Part shown: positions 46,340-55,800 of the stretch, piece by piece
Position numbering within the stretch: the stretch's first letter is position 1
Layout: every line of letters starts with the position of its first letter
NCBI RefSeq assembly: GCF_000764645.1
Contig: NZ_JRGK01000015.1
Coordinates: 62,001-126,000, forward strand
From: Aeromonas finlandensis
GTDB taxonomy: Bacteria > Pseudomonadota > Gammaproteobacteria > Enterobacterales > Aeromonadaceae
Length of the DNA: 64,000 nucleotides
Reading direction: 5' to 3'
Made by a program: the position numbers and the translations under genes
Notes under the pieces: generated by a model
The model's input: the letters and a program-made list of their open reading frames with translations, nothing else
What the model was told of the DNA's origin: nothing
Database searches by the model: none

Positions 46340-49300
46340 TCAGGCTGGCTGCTTGCCATCTTCTGCGGGCGGCGGCAGGGCGGCGGAGTTGGACTCCACC
46401 TTCTGCTCTTCGCCCTGCATGTTCTTGATGTAGACATCCATCTGGTTGAAGGCGATCTCGATGCCGTTCTCGCGGAACAGCTGGTCAATCTTGCGGTTCA
46501 ACTCGTCCACTGCCGGGTTGCGATCACCCAGTTCGCTCACGAAGAAGCGCAGCTCGTGATCCAGGGTACTGGCGCCAAAGGTGAGGAAGTAGACGATGGG
46601 GGCCGGGTCTTTCAGCACGCGGCTGTTTTCATCGGCCGCCTGTTTCAGCAGGGTGCGGGTCAGCTCCAGATCCGAGCCGTACGCCACCCCTACGCGCACG
46701 ATCACCCGGGTGACGGTGTCACTCAGCGACCAGTTGATGAGCCGCTCGGTCATCAGCTGCTGGTTGGGGATGATCACCTCTTTGCGGTCGAAGTCGGTCA
46801 GGGTGGTGGCGCGAATGCGGATCCGCGAGACGGTACCGGAGAAGGAGCCGATGGTGACGGTGTCACCGATCCGCACCGGACGCTCGAACAGGATGATGAT
46901 GCCGGAGACGAAGTTGGAGAGGATCTCCTTCATGCCGAAACCGATACCGACTGACAGACCACCCGCTACCCACTGCAGCTTGTCCCACTGCACGCCCATC
47001 ATGGAGAGGGCGGTCAGGGAGCCAAAACCGATCAGCAGGTAGTTGAGCATGGTGGTGATGGCGTAGGCCGTCCCCTGAGCCAGATTGAGCTTGGAGAGCA
47101 CCAGCACTTCCAGCAAGCCCGGCAAGTTGCGCGCCAGTGACCAGGCGCCACCGAGCAGCAGGAAGCCGATCAGCACGTCACTCAGGCTGATGGGGAACAG
47201 CACGGCGTTGGCGCCGGTGCCTTCACTGCGATGCCACAGCACCATGCTGTCGAGGTAGGAGAATACCGCGACCAGATCGGACCAGAGCCAGTAGAAGGCG
47301 ACGCCGAAGATCAGCATCAGCACGGTACGGGTCAGACGCAGGGACTGCTGGCTGACATCCTCCAGATCCATGGGCTGCTCTTCGATGGACTCGCCACCCT
47401 CCGCATCTTCCGAAGATCTGTGCTCACGCTTGGCCACCGCACGGCGGTAGGCCAGACGACGGGCGGCCAGCTCCAGACCACGCAGGGCGGTGCGGTAGAC
47501 CAGGCTCCAGATGATGATGAGGTAGAAGGATTCGATCAGGCGACCGGTCAGCTTCAGCGCGGTGTAGTAGTAACCGAGCACCGCCAGCACGATCAGCGCC
47601 ACCGGCGCCAGCGCCAGGGCGATGGCGATCAGCGACTTCTGCATGCTCGCCTCGCCCTTGATGCGGGCGCGGGAGATGGGGAACACCAGATAGGCGGCCA
47701 GCCCCAGCAGGGTCAGGGTCATGGCCTGACCGATCACGTCGTTGCCCAGGGTGGAGGGTTCAACCACCGCCTTGGTCGCGAGCATGATGAGCGGCAGCAG
47801 TGGCAACCAGATGTAGCGCATGCTGTTGCGCTTGGCCTGCAGCTCTGCTTTCGGGATCCGGAAGTGGGTTTCGGCGATACCGCCCGGGCGCATCACCGCC
47901 AGATAGACGCTGAACACCAGATAACCGAGAGCGAGGTTCAGGGTGATCTGGAACATCAGTTTGGGACTGAGCAGACCGCAGTAGGTGAGCAGCAGACCGC
48001 CAGCCAGAATGAACATGCTGCCCGGCAGGCGTTGCAGCACGGTATAGAGCAGGGCGCGCGGGGTGTGCCACTGGCTGTCCTGACGGAAACGGCCAAGGTC
48101 CTTGGTGATCTTCTTCTCGCGCTCAACCAGCGCCGGACGTTTCCAGACCAGCAGGCCGCCGATCAGCAACAGCGGGAAGGCGAGCAGGGAGATCCCCAGC
48201 AGCTCTTCGCGCCAGCGTTTCCAATCCGGTTTCAGTACCCAGTCGGAAGCCTGCTTGTAGGCCTGGGCGGGCCAGCTGATAAACCACTTGCTGTCGATGG
48301 GCTTGTTGCTGCTTACCCAGAAAATGTGCTGCTGGAGAGTGAACTCGATTGATGCATAGACGCGGGCCAGTTGCTGCTGGATCAGCTGCAGGCTGATGGC
48401 GTTGGTGAGCTGGCTGTCGAGCTGACGGTTGAGCTGATCGAGCAGATTGATACGGGTGTCGAGCAGCTTGGCAAGGCTGGCCTTGTCCTCGTCGCTGACC
48501 GGATCCTTGCTGCCGGCAATCAGGTTGTCCAGATAGAGGTTTTTCTGGAACAGCTGGTCACGCTGCTGGCTCAGTTCAAACTGGGCCAGATGGAGGTCCG
48601 CGATCTGCTCTTCCAGATTCTTGACGGCGATGGTCGGTGCCGCTTCCAGCTGTTGGTAGAGCTGATAGAGGATGCGCGACAGCAGCAGGTTGCCCTTGAG
48701 CATCTGCACCTGTTCATTGAGGTTGCGCTCGGTCTGAATGCCGCGCTCCAGCCAGCTCTTGGCTTGCAGGTTTTTCTGGACCAACGAGTTGAGACTGGTG
48801 GTTGCGCTGATGAGCTGCTGGCTGAGTTGGTGGTTGAGCTCCTGCTCTTTTTGCACCAGCGGGCTGTCTTCGGTCGCCACCAGTTCACCGGTCTGTTCGG
48901 CGGTCTTCTCGGTGTCGCCGAGACGCTTGGCGCTGCTCTGATCCTGCAGCAACTGCAGTTTCTGCTCTTCGCTGGCCAGACGGGCACTCTGGTAGTCGCG
49001 CTGCTTGATCGCCAGATCCTGCATGCTGGTACGGTTATCCAGCTCCTTTTGCAGGTGCGCCAGTTGCAGCTCCAGCAGTGCCAGCTCGGTGTTGAGCTTC
49101 ATCTTCTCGGCGCTGCTGACGCTCTCGCCCACGTTCAGGCGGCTGCGGATCTCCTGGCTGCGCTGATAGGCGCGGCTCATGCTGGTCTGGGCCCGTTCCG
49201 GCAGGGTCTGCAAGCTGGTGAGCTGGCTGCCGATGGTGCCGAGGGCCTCCTGGGCCTCCTGCATATTAGCCAGCACTTCCGGCTGACGGCTGTCGAGCTC

Positions 49301-49669
49301 CGCCAGACTCATGGTGGCGTATTCGCTCTTGATCTGCTCGGCACTCTTGCCCTTGGTCAGGGCATCGAGCTTGGCGCTGATCTCTCTGAGTTCGGTGGGC
49401 AGGCTGCGCAGACGCTGGGCCTGACTCTTGGCTTTCGCCTCTTCCTTGTCGATGCTGTCGAGCAGGGCGAGGGTTTCGGTAAGCAACTTCTGATCCGCTT
49501 GCTGACTGACGGTCAGTGTTTCCGATTTACCCAGACCATCCAGCGCTCGCTGAACGGAGGCGCGAGAGGGGACATCTTGCGCCATGGCCTGCGGGGCGCA
49601 GAGGCTGGCGACTAAACAGAGCAGCGGCAACAGGGTGGCCGAGACTCTTTTAAAACGTGTTGAGAGCAT
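46340..49669 (-). CDS. mscK: Mechanosensitive channel MscK (KefA)
   Basis: 1109 residues, close to E. coli MscK. Signal peptide to about residue 31 (QAMA/QDVPS), a long periplasmic coiled-coil region (about 35-450), a block of membrane helices and the C-terminal MscS domain (QWVAGGLSVGIGFGMKEILSNFVSGIIILFERPVRIGDTVTIGSFSGTVSRI). MscK-like wording is seen in QDQSSAKRLGDTEKTAEQ and GVAYGSDLELTRTLL, which favours MscK over MscM. A large potassium-responsive osmotic release channel of the inner membrane. The ATG at 49669 has GGAAG upstream; monocistronic. Confidence 0.93.
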   Translation of the reverse strand: MLSTRFKRVSATLLPLLCLVASLCAPQAMAQDVPSRASVQRALDGLGKSETLTVSQQADQKLLTETLALLDSIDKEEAKAKSQAQRLRSLPTELREISAKLDALTKGKSAEQIKSEYATMSLAELDSRQPEVLANMQEAQEALGTIGSQLTSLQTLPERAQTSMSRAYQRSQEIRSRLNVGESVSSAEKMKLNTELALLELQLAHLQKELDNRTSMQDLAIKQRDYQSARLASEEQKLQLLQDQSSAKRLGDTEKTAEQTGELVATEDSPLVQKEQELNHQLSQQLISATTSLNSLVQKNLQAKSWLERGIQTERNLNEQVQMLKGNLLLSRILYQLYQQLEAAPTIAVKNLEEQIADLHLAQFELSQQRDQLFQKNLYLDNLIAGSKDPVSDEDKASLAKLLDTRINLLDQLNRQLDSQLTNAISLQLIQQQLARVYASIEFTLQQHIFWVSSNKPIDSKWFISWPAQAYKQASDWVLKPDWKRWREELLGISLLAFPLLLIGGLLVWKRPALVEREKKITKDLGRFRQDSQWHTPRALLYTVLQRLPGSMFILAGGLLLTYCGLLSPKLMFQITLNLALGYLVFSVYLAVMRPGGIAETHFRIPKAELQAKRNSMRYIWLPLLPLIMLATKAVVEPSTLGNDVIGQAMTLTLLGLAAYLVFPISRARIKGEASMQKSLIAIALALAPVALIVLAVLGYYYTALKLTGRLIESFYLIIIWSLVYRTALRGLELAARRLAYRRAVAKREHRSSEDAEGGESIEEQPMDLEDVSQQSLRLTRTVLMLIFGVAFYWLWSDLVAVFSYLDSMVLWHRSEGTGANAVLFPISLSDVLIGFLLLGGAWSLARNLPGLLEVLVLSKLNLAQGTAYAITTMLNYLLIGFGSLTALSMMGVQWDKLQWVAGGLSVGIGFGMKEILSNFVSGIIILFERPVRIGDTVTIGSFSGTVSRIRIRATTLTDFDRKEVIIPNQQLMTERLINWSLSDTVTRVIVRVGVAYGSDLELTRTLLKQAADENSRVLKDPAPIVYFLTFGASTLDHELRFFVSELGDRNPAVDELNRKIDQLFRENGIEIAFNQMDVYIKNMQGEEQKVESNSAALPPPAEDGKQPA

Positions 49670-49771
49670 ATAACTTCCGGGTTATTACGCGATATTCGGG
49701 AGATTTCCCGCATAGATTAAATTCGCGTGGATTCTAACACCGGGCTTGTCAGGTAAGCAGGGGGGAGGGAT

Positions 49772-49800
49772 AAAAAAAACGGCGCCCGCAGGCGCCGTTT
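49772..49800 (-). terminator. Intrinsic terminator of pykF
   Basis: Perfect stem AAACGGCGCC/GGCGCCGTTT (49777-49786 and 49791-49800) with a CGCA loop and a long minus-strand T run, 20 bases after the pykF stop. Confidence 0.93.
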
Positions 49801-49819
49801 TCACGTTGTTCAGCTCTGA

Positions 49820-51232
49820 TTAAAGAACGTGAACAGAAGCGGTGTTGGTGGTGCCGCTCGGTACCAGAGCACCGGAGACCATCACAACCACGTCACCCTT
49901 CAGACCCATGCCGATTTCCAGCGCGGCTTCTTTACCGATGCGGTAGAAATCGTCGGTAGAGGCGATGCTGTCAACCACGTGAGCAACCACACCCTTGGTC
50001 AGAACCAGCTGGGCAGCAGTTTTCTTGTTGGTGGTGATAGCCAGGATCCAGGCTTTCGGGAAGTACTTGCGAATGGCCTTGGCAGACTTGCCGCCTTCGG
50101 TAGCAACCACGATCAGCGGGGCGTCCAGCTTCTCGGAGGTCTCTACGGCGCCTTTACATACGGCTTCGGTGATGCGCAGCTTGTTGCTGTCGTTGGCAGC
50201 AGACAGGTTGGACGGCATCACGGCATCGGTACGCTCGCAGATGGTGGCCATGATGGTCACGGCTTCCAGCGGGTACTTACCCTTGGCGGATTCACCGGAC
50301 AGCATCACTGCGTCGGTACCGTCCAGGATGGCGTTGGCCACGTCGCCAGCTTCGGCGCGGGTCGGACGCGGGTTCTTGATCATGGAGTCCAGCATCTGGG
50401 TGGCAGTGATAACCACTTTGCGGGCTTTGTTGCACTTGGTGATGATCATCTTCTGGGCGAAGATAACTTCTTCAACCGGGATCTCTACACCCATGTCGCC
50501 ACGAGCAACCATGATGCCGTCGGAGACAGCCAGGATCTCGTCGAAGTTGTCCAGACCTTCCTGGTTTTCGATCTTGGAGATGATCTGGATGTTCTCGCCA
50601 CCGTGGGCTTTCAGGTGCTCACGGATTTCCAGAACGTCTTCTTTCTTACGGATGAAAGAAGCAGCAACAAAATCAACACCTTGCTCGCAACCGAAGATCA
50701 GGTCGCGCTTGTCTTTCTCGGCCAGGGCCGGCAGCTTGATGGAGACGCCCGGCAGGTTAACGCCTTTGTTCTCGCCCAGGTCACCGTTGTTCAGCACTTT
50801 ACAGACAACTTCGCGCTCGGTGATTTCGATCACGTCCAGACCGATCAGGCCGTCATCAACCAGGATACGGTTGCCGACGCGCAGATCGTTGGCGAAACCT
50901 GCATAGGTCACAGCCACTTTGTCTTTGTTGCCAACCACGGTCTGGTCGGTGGTGAAGGTGAAAGTCTGGCCAGCGACCAGCGCGACGTCGTTGCCGCCTT
51001 CCAGCTTCATGGTACGGATTTCCGGACCCTTGGTGTCCAGCAGGATAGCTGCGTGCTTGCCGGTCTCGGCCATCACAGCGCGCAGGTTGCTGATGCGGCT
51101 GCCGTGCTCGGCGTAGTCACCGTGGGAGAAGTTCAGGCGCATGACGTTCATGCCGGCGTCCAGCATTTTGGCCAGCATTTCTTTGGATTCGGTCTTCGGA
51201 CCGATGGTGCAGACAATTTTGGTCTTTTTCAT
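49820..51232 (-). CDS. pykF: Pyruvate kinase I
   Basis: 470 residues from the ATG at 51232 ([20 protein letters not shown]), the E. coli PykF length. Signatures: [82 protein letters not shown]. An in-frame ATG at 51244 would add four residues and neither start has a strong Shine-Dalgarno. Produces pyruvate and ATP from PEP, competing with EI for PEP. Monocistronic, with repeated AACGTTTT motifs upstream. Confidence 0.96.
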   Translation of the reverse strand: MKKTKIVCTIGPKTESKEMLAKMLDAGMNVMRLNFSHGDYAEHGSRISNLRAVMAETGKHAAILLDTKGPEIRTMKLEGGNDVALVAGQTFTFTTDQTVVGNKDKVAVTYAGFANDLRVGNRILVDDGLIGLDVIEITEREVVCKVLNNGDLGENKGVNLPGVSIKLPALAEKDKRDLIFGCEQGVDFVAASFIRKKEDVLEIREHLKAHGGENIQIISKIENQEGLDNFDEILAVSDGIMVARGDMGVEIPVEEVIFAQKMIITKCNKARKVVITATQMLDSMIKNPRPTRAEAGDVANAILDGTDAVMLSGESAKGKYPLEAVTIMATICERTDAVMPSNLSAANDSNKLRITEAVCKGAVETSEKLDAPLIVVATEGGKSAKAIRKYFPKAWILAITTNKKTAAQLVLTKGVVAHVVDSIASTDDFYRIGKEAALEIGMGLKGDVVVMVSGALVPSGTTNTASVHVL

Positions 51233-51307
51233 GTCAATCTTCATGGTTAAGGAATTTCCGCCGAGCAATATACACCAGTTTTTGGAATCTTTTTATGATC
51301 CAGAAAC

Positions 51308-51351
51308 AACGTTTTGACCAGATAACGTTTTCTTTTCAGGGATAACGTTTT
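51308..51351. promoter_or_regulatory. Three AACGTTTT repeats upstream of pykF
   Basis: AACGTTTT at 51308-51315, 51324-51331 and 51344-51351, the last two within GATAACGTTTTC. They lie 76-119 bases before the pykF start, in a 308-base divergent gap. The core AAACGTT resembles the centre of the Cra (FruR) operator, and E. coli pykF is Cra-repressed, but the match to the full consensus is poor, so this is a candidate site only. Confidence 0.45.
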
Positions 51352-51540
51352 CCTGTGAGTCACATTTTAGTGCATACGGCCACAGGTTCGGGCAGAAGGG
51401 ATACAAATGTTACCATCTGTGGTTGTTTGGCCGGGTTGAGGTTCAGATGTTGTAAAATGACCACCCGCTCGCTGTCACCGTCTTGTCACCGGCTTGCGCA
51501 AAAATGTTAGTTCATTGGCGCGCAGATGAAGGACGTCGGG

Positions 51541-51783
51541 ATGAAAAACAGCCATGACATCGGATGGGCTCTGCTCTTGCTGGGCACCGCCCTGCTGCTG
51601 GTTCAGTCACTGCCAGCCCGCTGCTGGCCTGACAACGCTGGTCTGCTGGCGATCTTCTCCCATCCAGTGAAAGGGGAGGCGGCCGCTGAAGGATTGGCGT
51701 GGCGAGAGTGGCAGGATCACAGTGCAGCGACCCGGATGGCGCTTCGCATAGCCCGACCGCAGCCGGATACGCCGCAGCCTTGA
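51541..51783 (+). CDS. Small single-span membrane protein of unknown function
   Basis: 80 residues from the ATG at 51541 (MKNSHDIGWALLLLGTALLLVQSLPARCW), which has AAGGA about 8 bases upstream; an in-frame ATG lies at 51526. One hydrophobic helix at about residues 8-24, then a polar tail ending in a Pro/Gln-rich stretch. Not recognised. It lies alone between pykF (divergent) and the dioxygenase gene. Codon use is normal for the region; real but uncharacterised, or a chance frame, remain possible. Confidence 0.5.
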   Translation: MKNSHDIGWALLLLGTALLLVQSLPARCWPDNAGLLAIFSHPVKGEAAAEGLAWREWQDHSAATRMALRIARPQPDTPQP

Positions 51784-51820
51784 TATGTCTTGCTGCTTCC
51801 CGGTCATGAAGGGGGAAAAT

Positions 51821-51839
51821 TATCAACCATTGGTTGATA
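51821..51839. promoter_or_regulatory. 19-bp palindrome upstream of the DODA-type dioxygenase gene
   Basis: TATCAACCA-T-TGGTTGATA: two perfect 9-bp arms around one central base, 112 bases before the gene start and just after the small ORF. Size and symmetry suit a dimeric TetR, MarR or LysR-type operator; the regulator is not in the window. Confidence 0.6.
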
Positions 51840-51950
51840 GTGCTTATCTATCTTGCTGGATTGTTCACATTGAATGGCGGGCAGATAATCAACACCAACA
51901 GCGATATCCCCTCCGGTATCGCCCCCTGATACCTTGTTGGAGTCCGCTTT

Positions 51951-52715
51951 ATGTCCCTCGCCCCCGTCTGGTTTATCTCTCACGGCGCACCGGATCTGGT
52001 GCTGCGTGAGCAACCCGCCACCCGCTTTCTGAGCACCCTGCGTCTGGGTGAGCTCAAGGGGCTGGTGGTCATCTCCGCCCACTGGTTCAGCCGCGAGCTG
52101 CAGATCAACGTCGAGCCCAAACCGGCGTTGATGTATGACTTCTACGGCTTTCCCGAGCCGCTCTACCGGATGCGCTGGCCTGCCAGCAGCCCCGAGTGGT
52201 TGCTGCAAGGGGTGAGCGACCAGCTGGCGCTGGCCGGACTGACCGCCACCCCGGTGCGGCGCGAGCTGGATCACGGGGTCTGGTCGCCGCTCTCCCTGAT
52301 CGACCCAAACAGCGAGATCCCGCTGGTGCAGATCTCCATCCCCGCGAGCTTCACCCCGGCCCAGTTGTGGCAACTGGGGGAGGTGCTGGGGGCGCTGCGC
52401 AGTCAGGGGATTGGTATCCTCGCCTCCGGCGCCATCACCCATAACCTGCGGGCGCTGGGGCCGGATGATTCACCGGTGCCCGAGTGGGCCAGCCAGTTTG
52501 TCGGTTGGCTGGAGCAGAAGATGGCCGACCAGGATCGGCTGGCGCTGCTCGACTATCGCCAGCAGGCCCCCGGGGCGGTGGAGTCCCATCCCCACGACGA
52601 CCACCTGCGCCCGCTCTTTGTGGCGTTGGGGGCAGCTGATGGCGTGGCGCCCACCCGGCTGCACGAAAGCTGGGATGGCGGCAGCCTCTATATGGGCGCC
52701 TACCGCTTCGGTTGA
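51951..52715 (+). CDS. Extradiol ring-cleavage dioxygenase of the DODA (YgiD) type
   Basis: 254 residues, class III extradiol dioxygenase fold. Metal and catalytic histidines are visible in WFISHGAPDLVL, VVISAHWFSRE, ELDHGVWSPLSLI, SGAITHNLRAL and SHPHDDHLRPLFVALGAA. Related to E. coli YgiD, a 4,5-DOPA dioxygenase. The natural substrate is not shown by context. Start at 51951 follows a GGAG about 9 bases upstream; monocistronic, ended by the terminator at 52728. Confidence 0.9.
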   Translation: MSLAPVWFISHGAPDLVLREQPATRFLSTLRLGELKGLVVISAHWFSRELQINVEPKPALMYDFYGFPEPLYRMRWPASSPEWLLQGVSDQLALAGLTATPVRRELDHGVWSPLSLIDPNSEIPLVQISIPASFTPAQLWQLGEVLGALRSQGIGILASGAITHNLRALGPDDSPVPEWASQFVGWLEQKMADQDRLALLDYRQQAPGAVESHPHDDHLRPLFVALGAADGVAPTRLHESWDGGSLYMGAYRFG

Positions 52716-52727
52716 TAGCCTCTCAAC

Positions 52728-52757
52728 AAGACCCCGCCAATTGGCGGGGTCTTGTTA
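52728..52757 (+). terminator. Terminator between convergent dioxygenase and sbcC genes
   Basis: 26-bp perfect palindrome (AAGACCCCGCCAA with its complement, 52728-52753), followed by GTTATTTA. Probably serves the + strand gene; sbcC ends at 52806. Confidence 0.85.
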
Positions 52758-52805
52758 TTTACGGCGTGGGGGGGCCGATGGTACTGGTGATTGAGCCGAA
52801 GGCTC

Positions 52806-55800
52806 TCAGGGGACCAGCACCCGGCTCTCGCCGCCGCCGAGGGCTTCGACCCTGATCTGCACGCCAATCCGCTCCACCAGGGTCTGGACGTGGGAGATGA
52901 CCCCGATCTGGCGGCCGGCGGCCTGCAGGGAGTCGAGGCTGGCGAGCGCCAGATCCAGGCTGTCCGGATCGAGCGTGCCGAACCCCTCGTCGATAAACAG
53001 CGACTCGACCTGGGTCTGGCGCGATGAGAGGCTGGAGAGGGCCAGCGCCAGCGCCAGCGACACCAGAAAACTCTCGCCGCCGGAGAGGGAGTCCACCGAG
53101 CGCACCTCGTCCCCCATGTCGAGATCCACCACTTGTAGCGCCAGATCGGTGCCGGGTACCCGCTCCAGCCGGTAGCGCGGTGATAGCTCGGCGAGCTGGA
53201 CGTTGGCCTCCAGCAGCAGACGCTCGAGGGTGAGGCTCTGGGCGAAGGTGCGGAACTTGGCGCCGTTGGCCTGCCCGATCAGATCGCACAGCTGCTGCCA
53301 GTGGTCGGCCACCGCCTGCTGGGCGGCCAGCTCCTGTTGCAGGCTACCCGCCTTGAGAGCGGCCGCTTCGGCCTGTGCCAGCTTGCTCTTGCACTCGAAC
53401 AGCTGCTCTTCAAGGGCGCGGCAGTTGGCACCCCGCACCGCCAGCTGCTCGCTCAGCTCTGCATCCGGCAGGGCGGCCAGCTCGGGATGGTGCTCCCGAT
53501 AGCGATCCCGCTTGCTCTCCTCCAGCGCCAGCGCCCGCTGCCGCTCGGCAAGGCGGGTGCGCGCCTCGCCAAGGGCATCTTCCAGCCCTTGCAGGGCGGT
53601 GCGGCGCGCCTTGAGCTCATCGGGGGTGATGGCGAGCAGGCGGCGCAGGTCGTACTCGGCGATGCCGAGGGTACTGGCGTGGGCAGCCCAGCGCCCCAGC
53701 ACCTCCCGCTTGCGGCGGCTGCTCACCTGTTTCTCCTGCTCCACATGGGTGAGGCGGGTCTTGAGCTCGGTCTGCCGCTCCCGCAGAGCGCGGGCGCTGC
53801 TTTGCATCAGCTCCAGTTCGCTGGCGAGTTGTTGCAGCCGCTGTTGCCAACGGCTCTCGACCAGCGGGATCTCCTCACCACCGAGACAACTGCTGCGGCT
53901 GGTGAGCAGCCCCTGCCGCTGCTGTTCGTGCTCCTTGTAGTCCCGCTCCAGCTTGTGCAGCAGCTCGCGCTGGGTCTGCAGGCGTGCCTCCTGTGCGCTC
54001 AGGGCCGGGGTGAGACTGGCGATCTCGCTGGCCAGCCGCTCCCACTCGCTCTGGCCGTGCAACCAGGCTTCGCAGGCCCGCTGCCACTCGTGCCACTGCT
54101 GGCTGCCGAGCCACTGGCGCCACGGTTGGCCGCCCATCTGCTCGTCGAGGCGGTGGGCGCCTTGCTCAAGGCGCTGGCGCAGAGTCGCCTCCTGCTCGCC
54201 CATCCCTTTCACTTCCCCTTCCAGCGCGATGCGCTGGCGATCGGCCTCCTGCCACTGCTGGTCAAACTGCTGGTGCTGGGTCGCCAACTGGCTCAGTTGC
54301 TGACGCACCCCTTGCAGCTGTTGTTGACCAAGCTGGGCCTGACGCAGCTGCTGCTGGCTCTGGGCCAACCCCAGCTCCAGCGCCTGGCCGCGGCCAAGCA
54401 GGGTGCTCATCAGCTCGTTCCACTCAATGGGGCTTTGGCGCAGCGGCAGCGGATGGCCGAGCAGGGTATCGCCCCCCAGTTGTTGCCAGCGCTGGGTCAG
54501 CTGCTCGGCGCGCGCCTCCAGCTCCGGCAGGTGCTGCTGGCGCACCGCCAGCTGGCGAGCCAGCTCCTGACGCTCGCTCTCGCACTGAATGTATTGATGG
54601 TTGAGCCGATCCCATTCGAGCTCCAGGCTGCGGGCCCGCTCCGCCAGCTGACCCAGGATCCCCGCCACCTGCGGCTGGCTCTGGCTATAGGGGTGATCCT
54701 CGGCGCCGCACAGCGGGCAGGGGGAACCATCGCTCAGAATGTGGCGATGTTGCTCGAAGCTGGCGATGGCACGGGACTGCTCCAGCGCGTGGCGCGCCTC
54801 ATCCCGCTGCAGGGCGAGCCGCTCGCGGGCTGGCGCCAGCTCTTCGCCGAGGATGGCCAGCTTGCCGAGCGCCTGCTCCAGCTGGGCAATCTCCTGCTGC
54901 AGGCGACCATGCTGCTCGCCGTGGTTGCGGCCATAGTCGGCCAGCTCCAGCAGCTGGCGCAGCTGACCCAGTTGCTCAGTCTGCTGCTGCCACTGCTCCT
55001 GCGCCTTGGCGAGGCGGCTCTCCCACTGCTGCTCCTGCAGCTCGTTCTGTTGCTGTTGCAGCCGAGCTTGTTCATGCTGCCAGTAGTCGCGGTCCTGCTG
55101 GCCTTGCTCCAGCTGACGCTGCAACTGCTGCAGGGCGCGCAGCTTGTGATCCCGCAGGGTGAGCAGTTGCTGCAGCTTGTCGGCATCCTCGGCCCAATCC
55201 TGCATGGCGGTGAGCAGGGGCTGCCACTGGCGGGCCACCGGGGCCAGCCCCTTGTGCTCTTCGAGCCAGAGCCCCCACTGCTGGTGCTGCTGCTTGAGAA
55301 GCTCAACCTGTTTGCTCTGCTCGCGCCAGCCCTGCTCGAGGGTGAGCTGCACTTCTCGCTCCTGCGCCCCCTCTTGCTGGATCTTCTGCAACTGCTGCAC
55401 TTTTTCCCGGATGCGGGTATCGAGCTCCTGTGCCCGCTTGAGTTCGGGCTGCAGGGCGCCCCACTCCCGCTCGGCGGCAATTTTCTCGGCCAGCAGTTGT
55501 TGCTCAGTGAGGGCGCTCTGCTGGGTCTGCTCCTCGAGTTTGGCCAGCTCAGGCCCCAGCTCGGCGATCACCTTCTCCTGCTGCTGCACTTCCAGAGTGA
55601 GGCGGGCCAGCTCGTCGTGATCGGCGCGGGCCACTTGGGCCTGTTCGGCGCGGGCAAACTCGTCGCGCTCGGGGGCGGCGGCGCCGTGGGCTTGCAGGGC
55701 GGCATCGAGCGCTGATTGTCCCTCGGCGCAGCCCTGCAGCTGGGCGGCAATCCGGCTGTTGAGGTCGCGCAAGTCCTGCATCAGCTGCTGCTGTTGCTGC

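Noticed and set aside
53301-55715. 804-codon open frame on the + strand opposite sbcC
   Set aside because: Leu/Gln-rich composition is the mirror of the sbcC coiled-coil codons; no start signal or family motif; sbcC is clearly the real gene.
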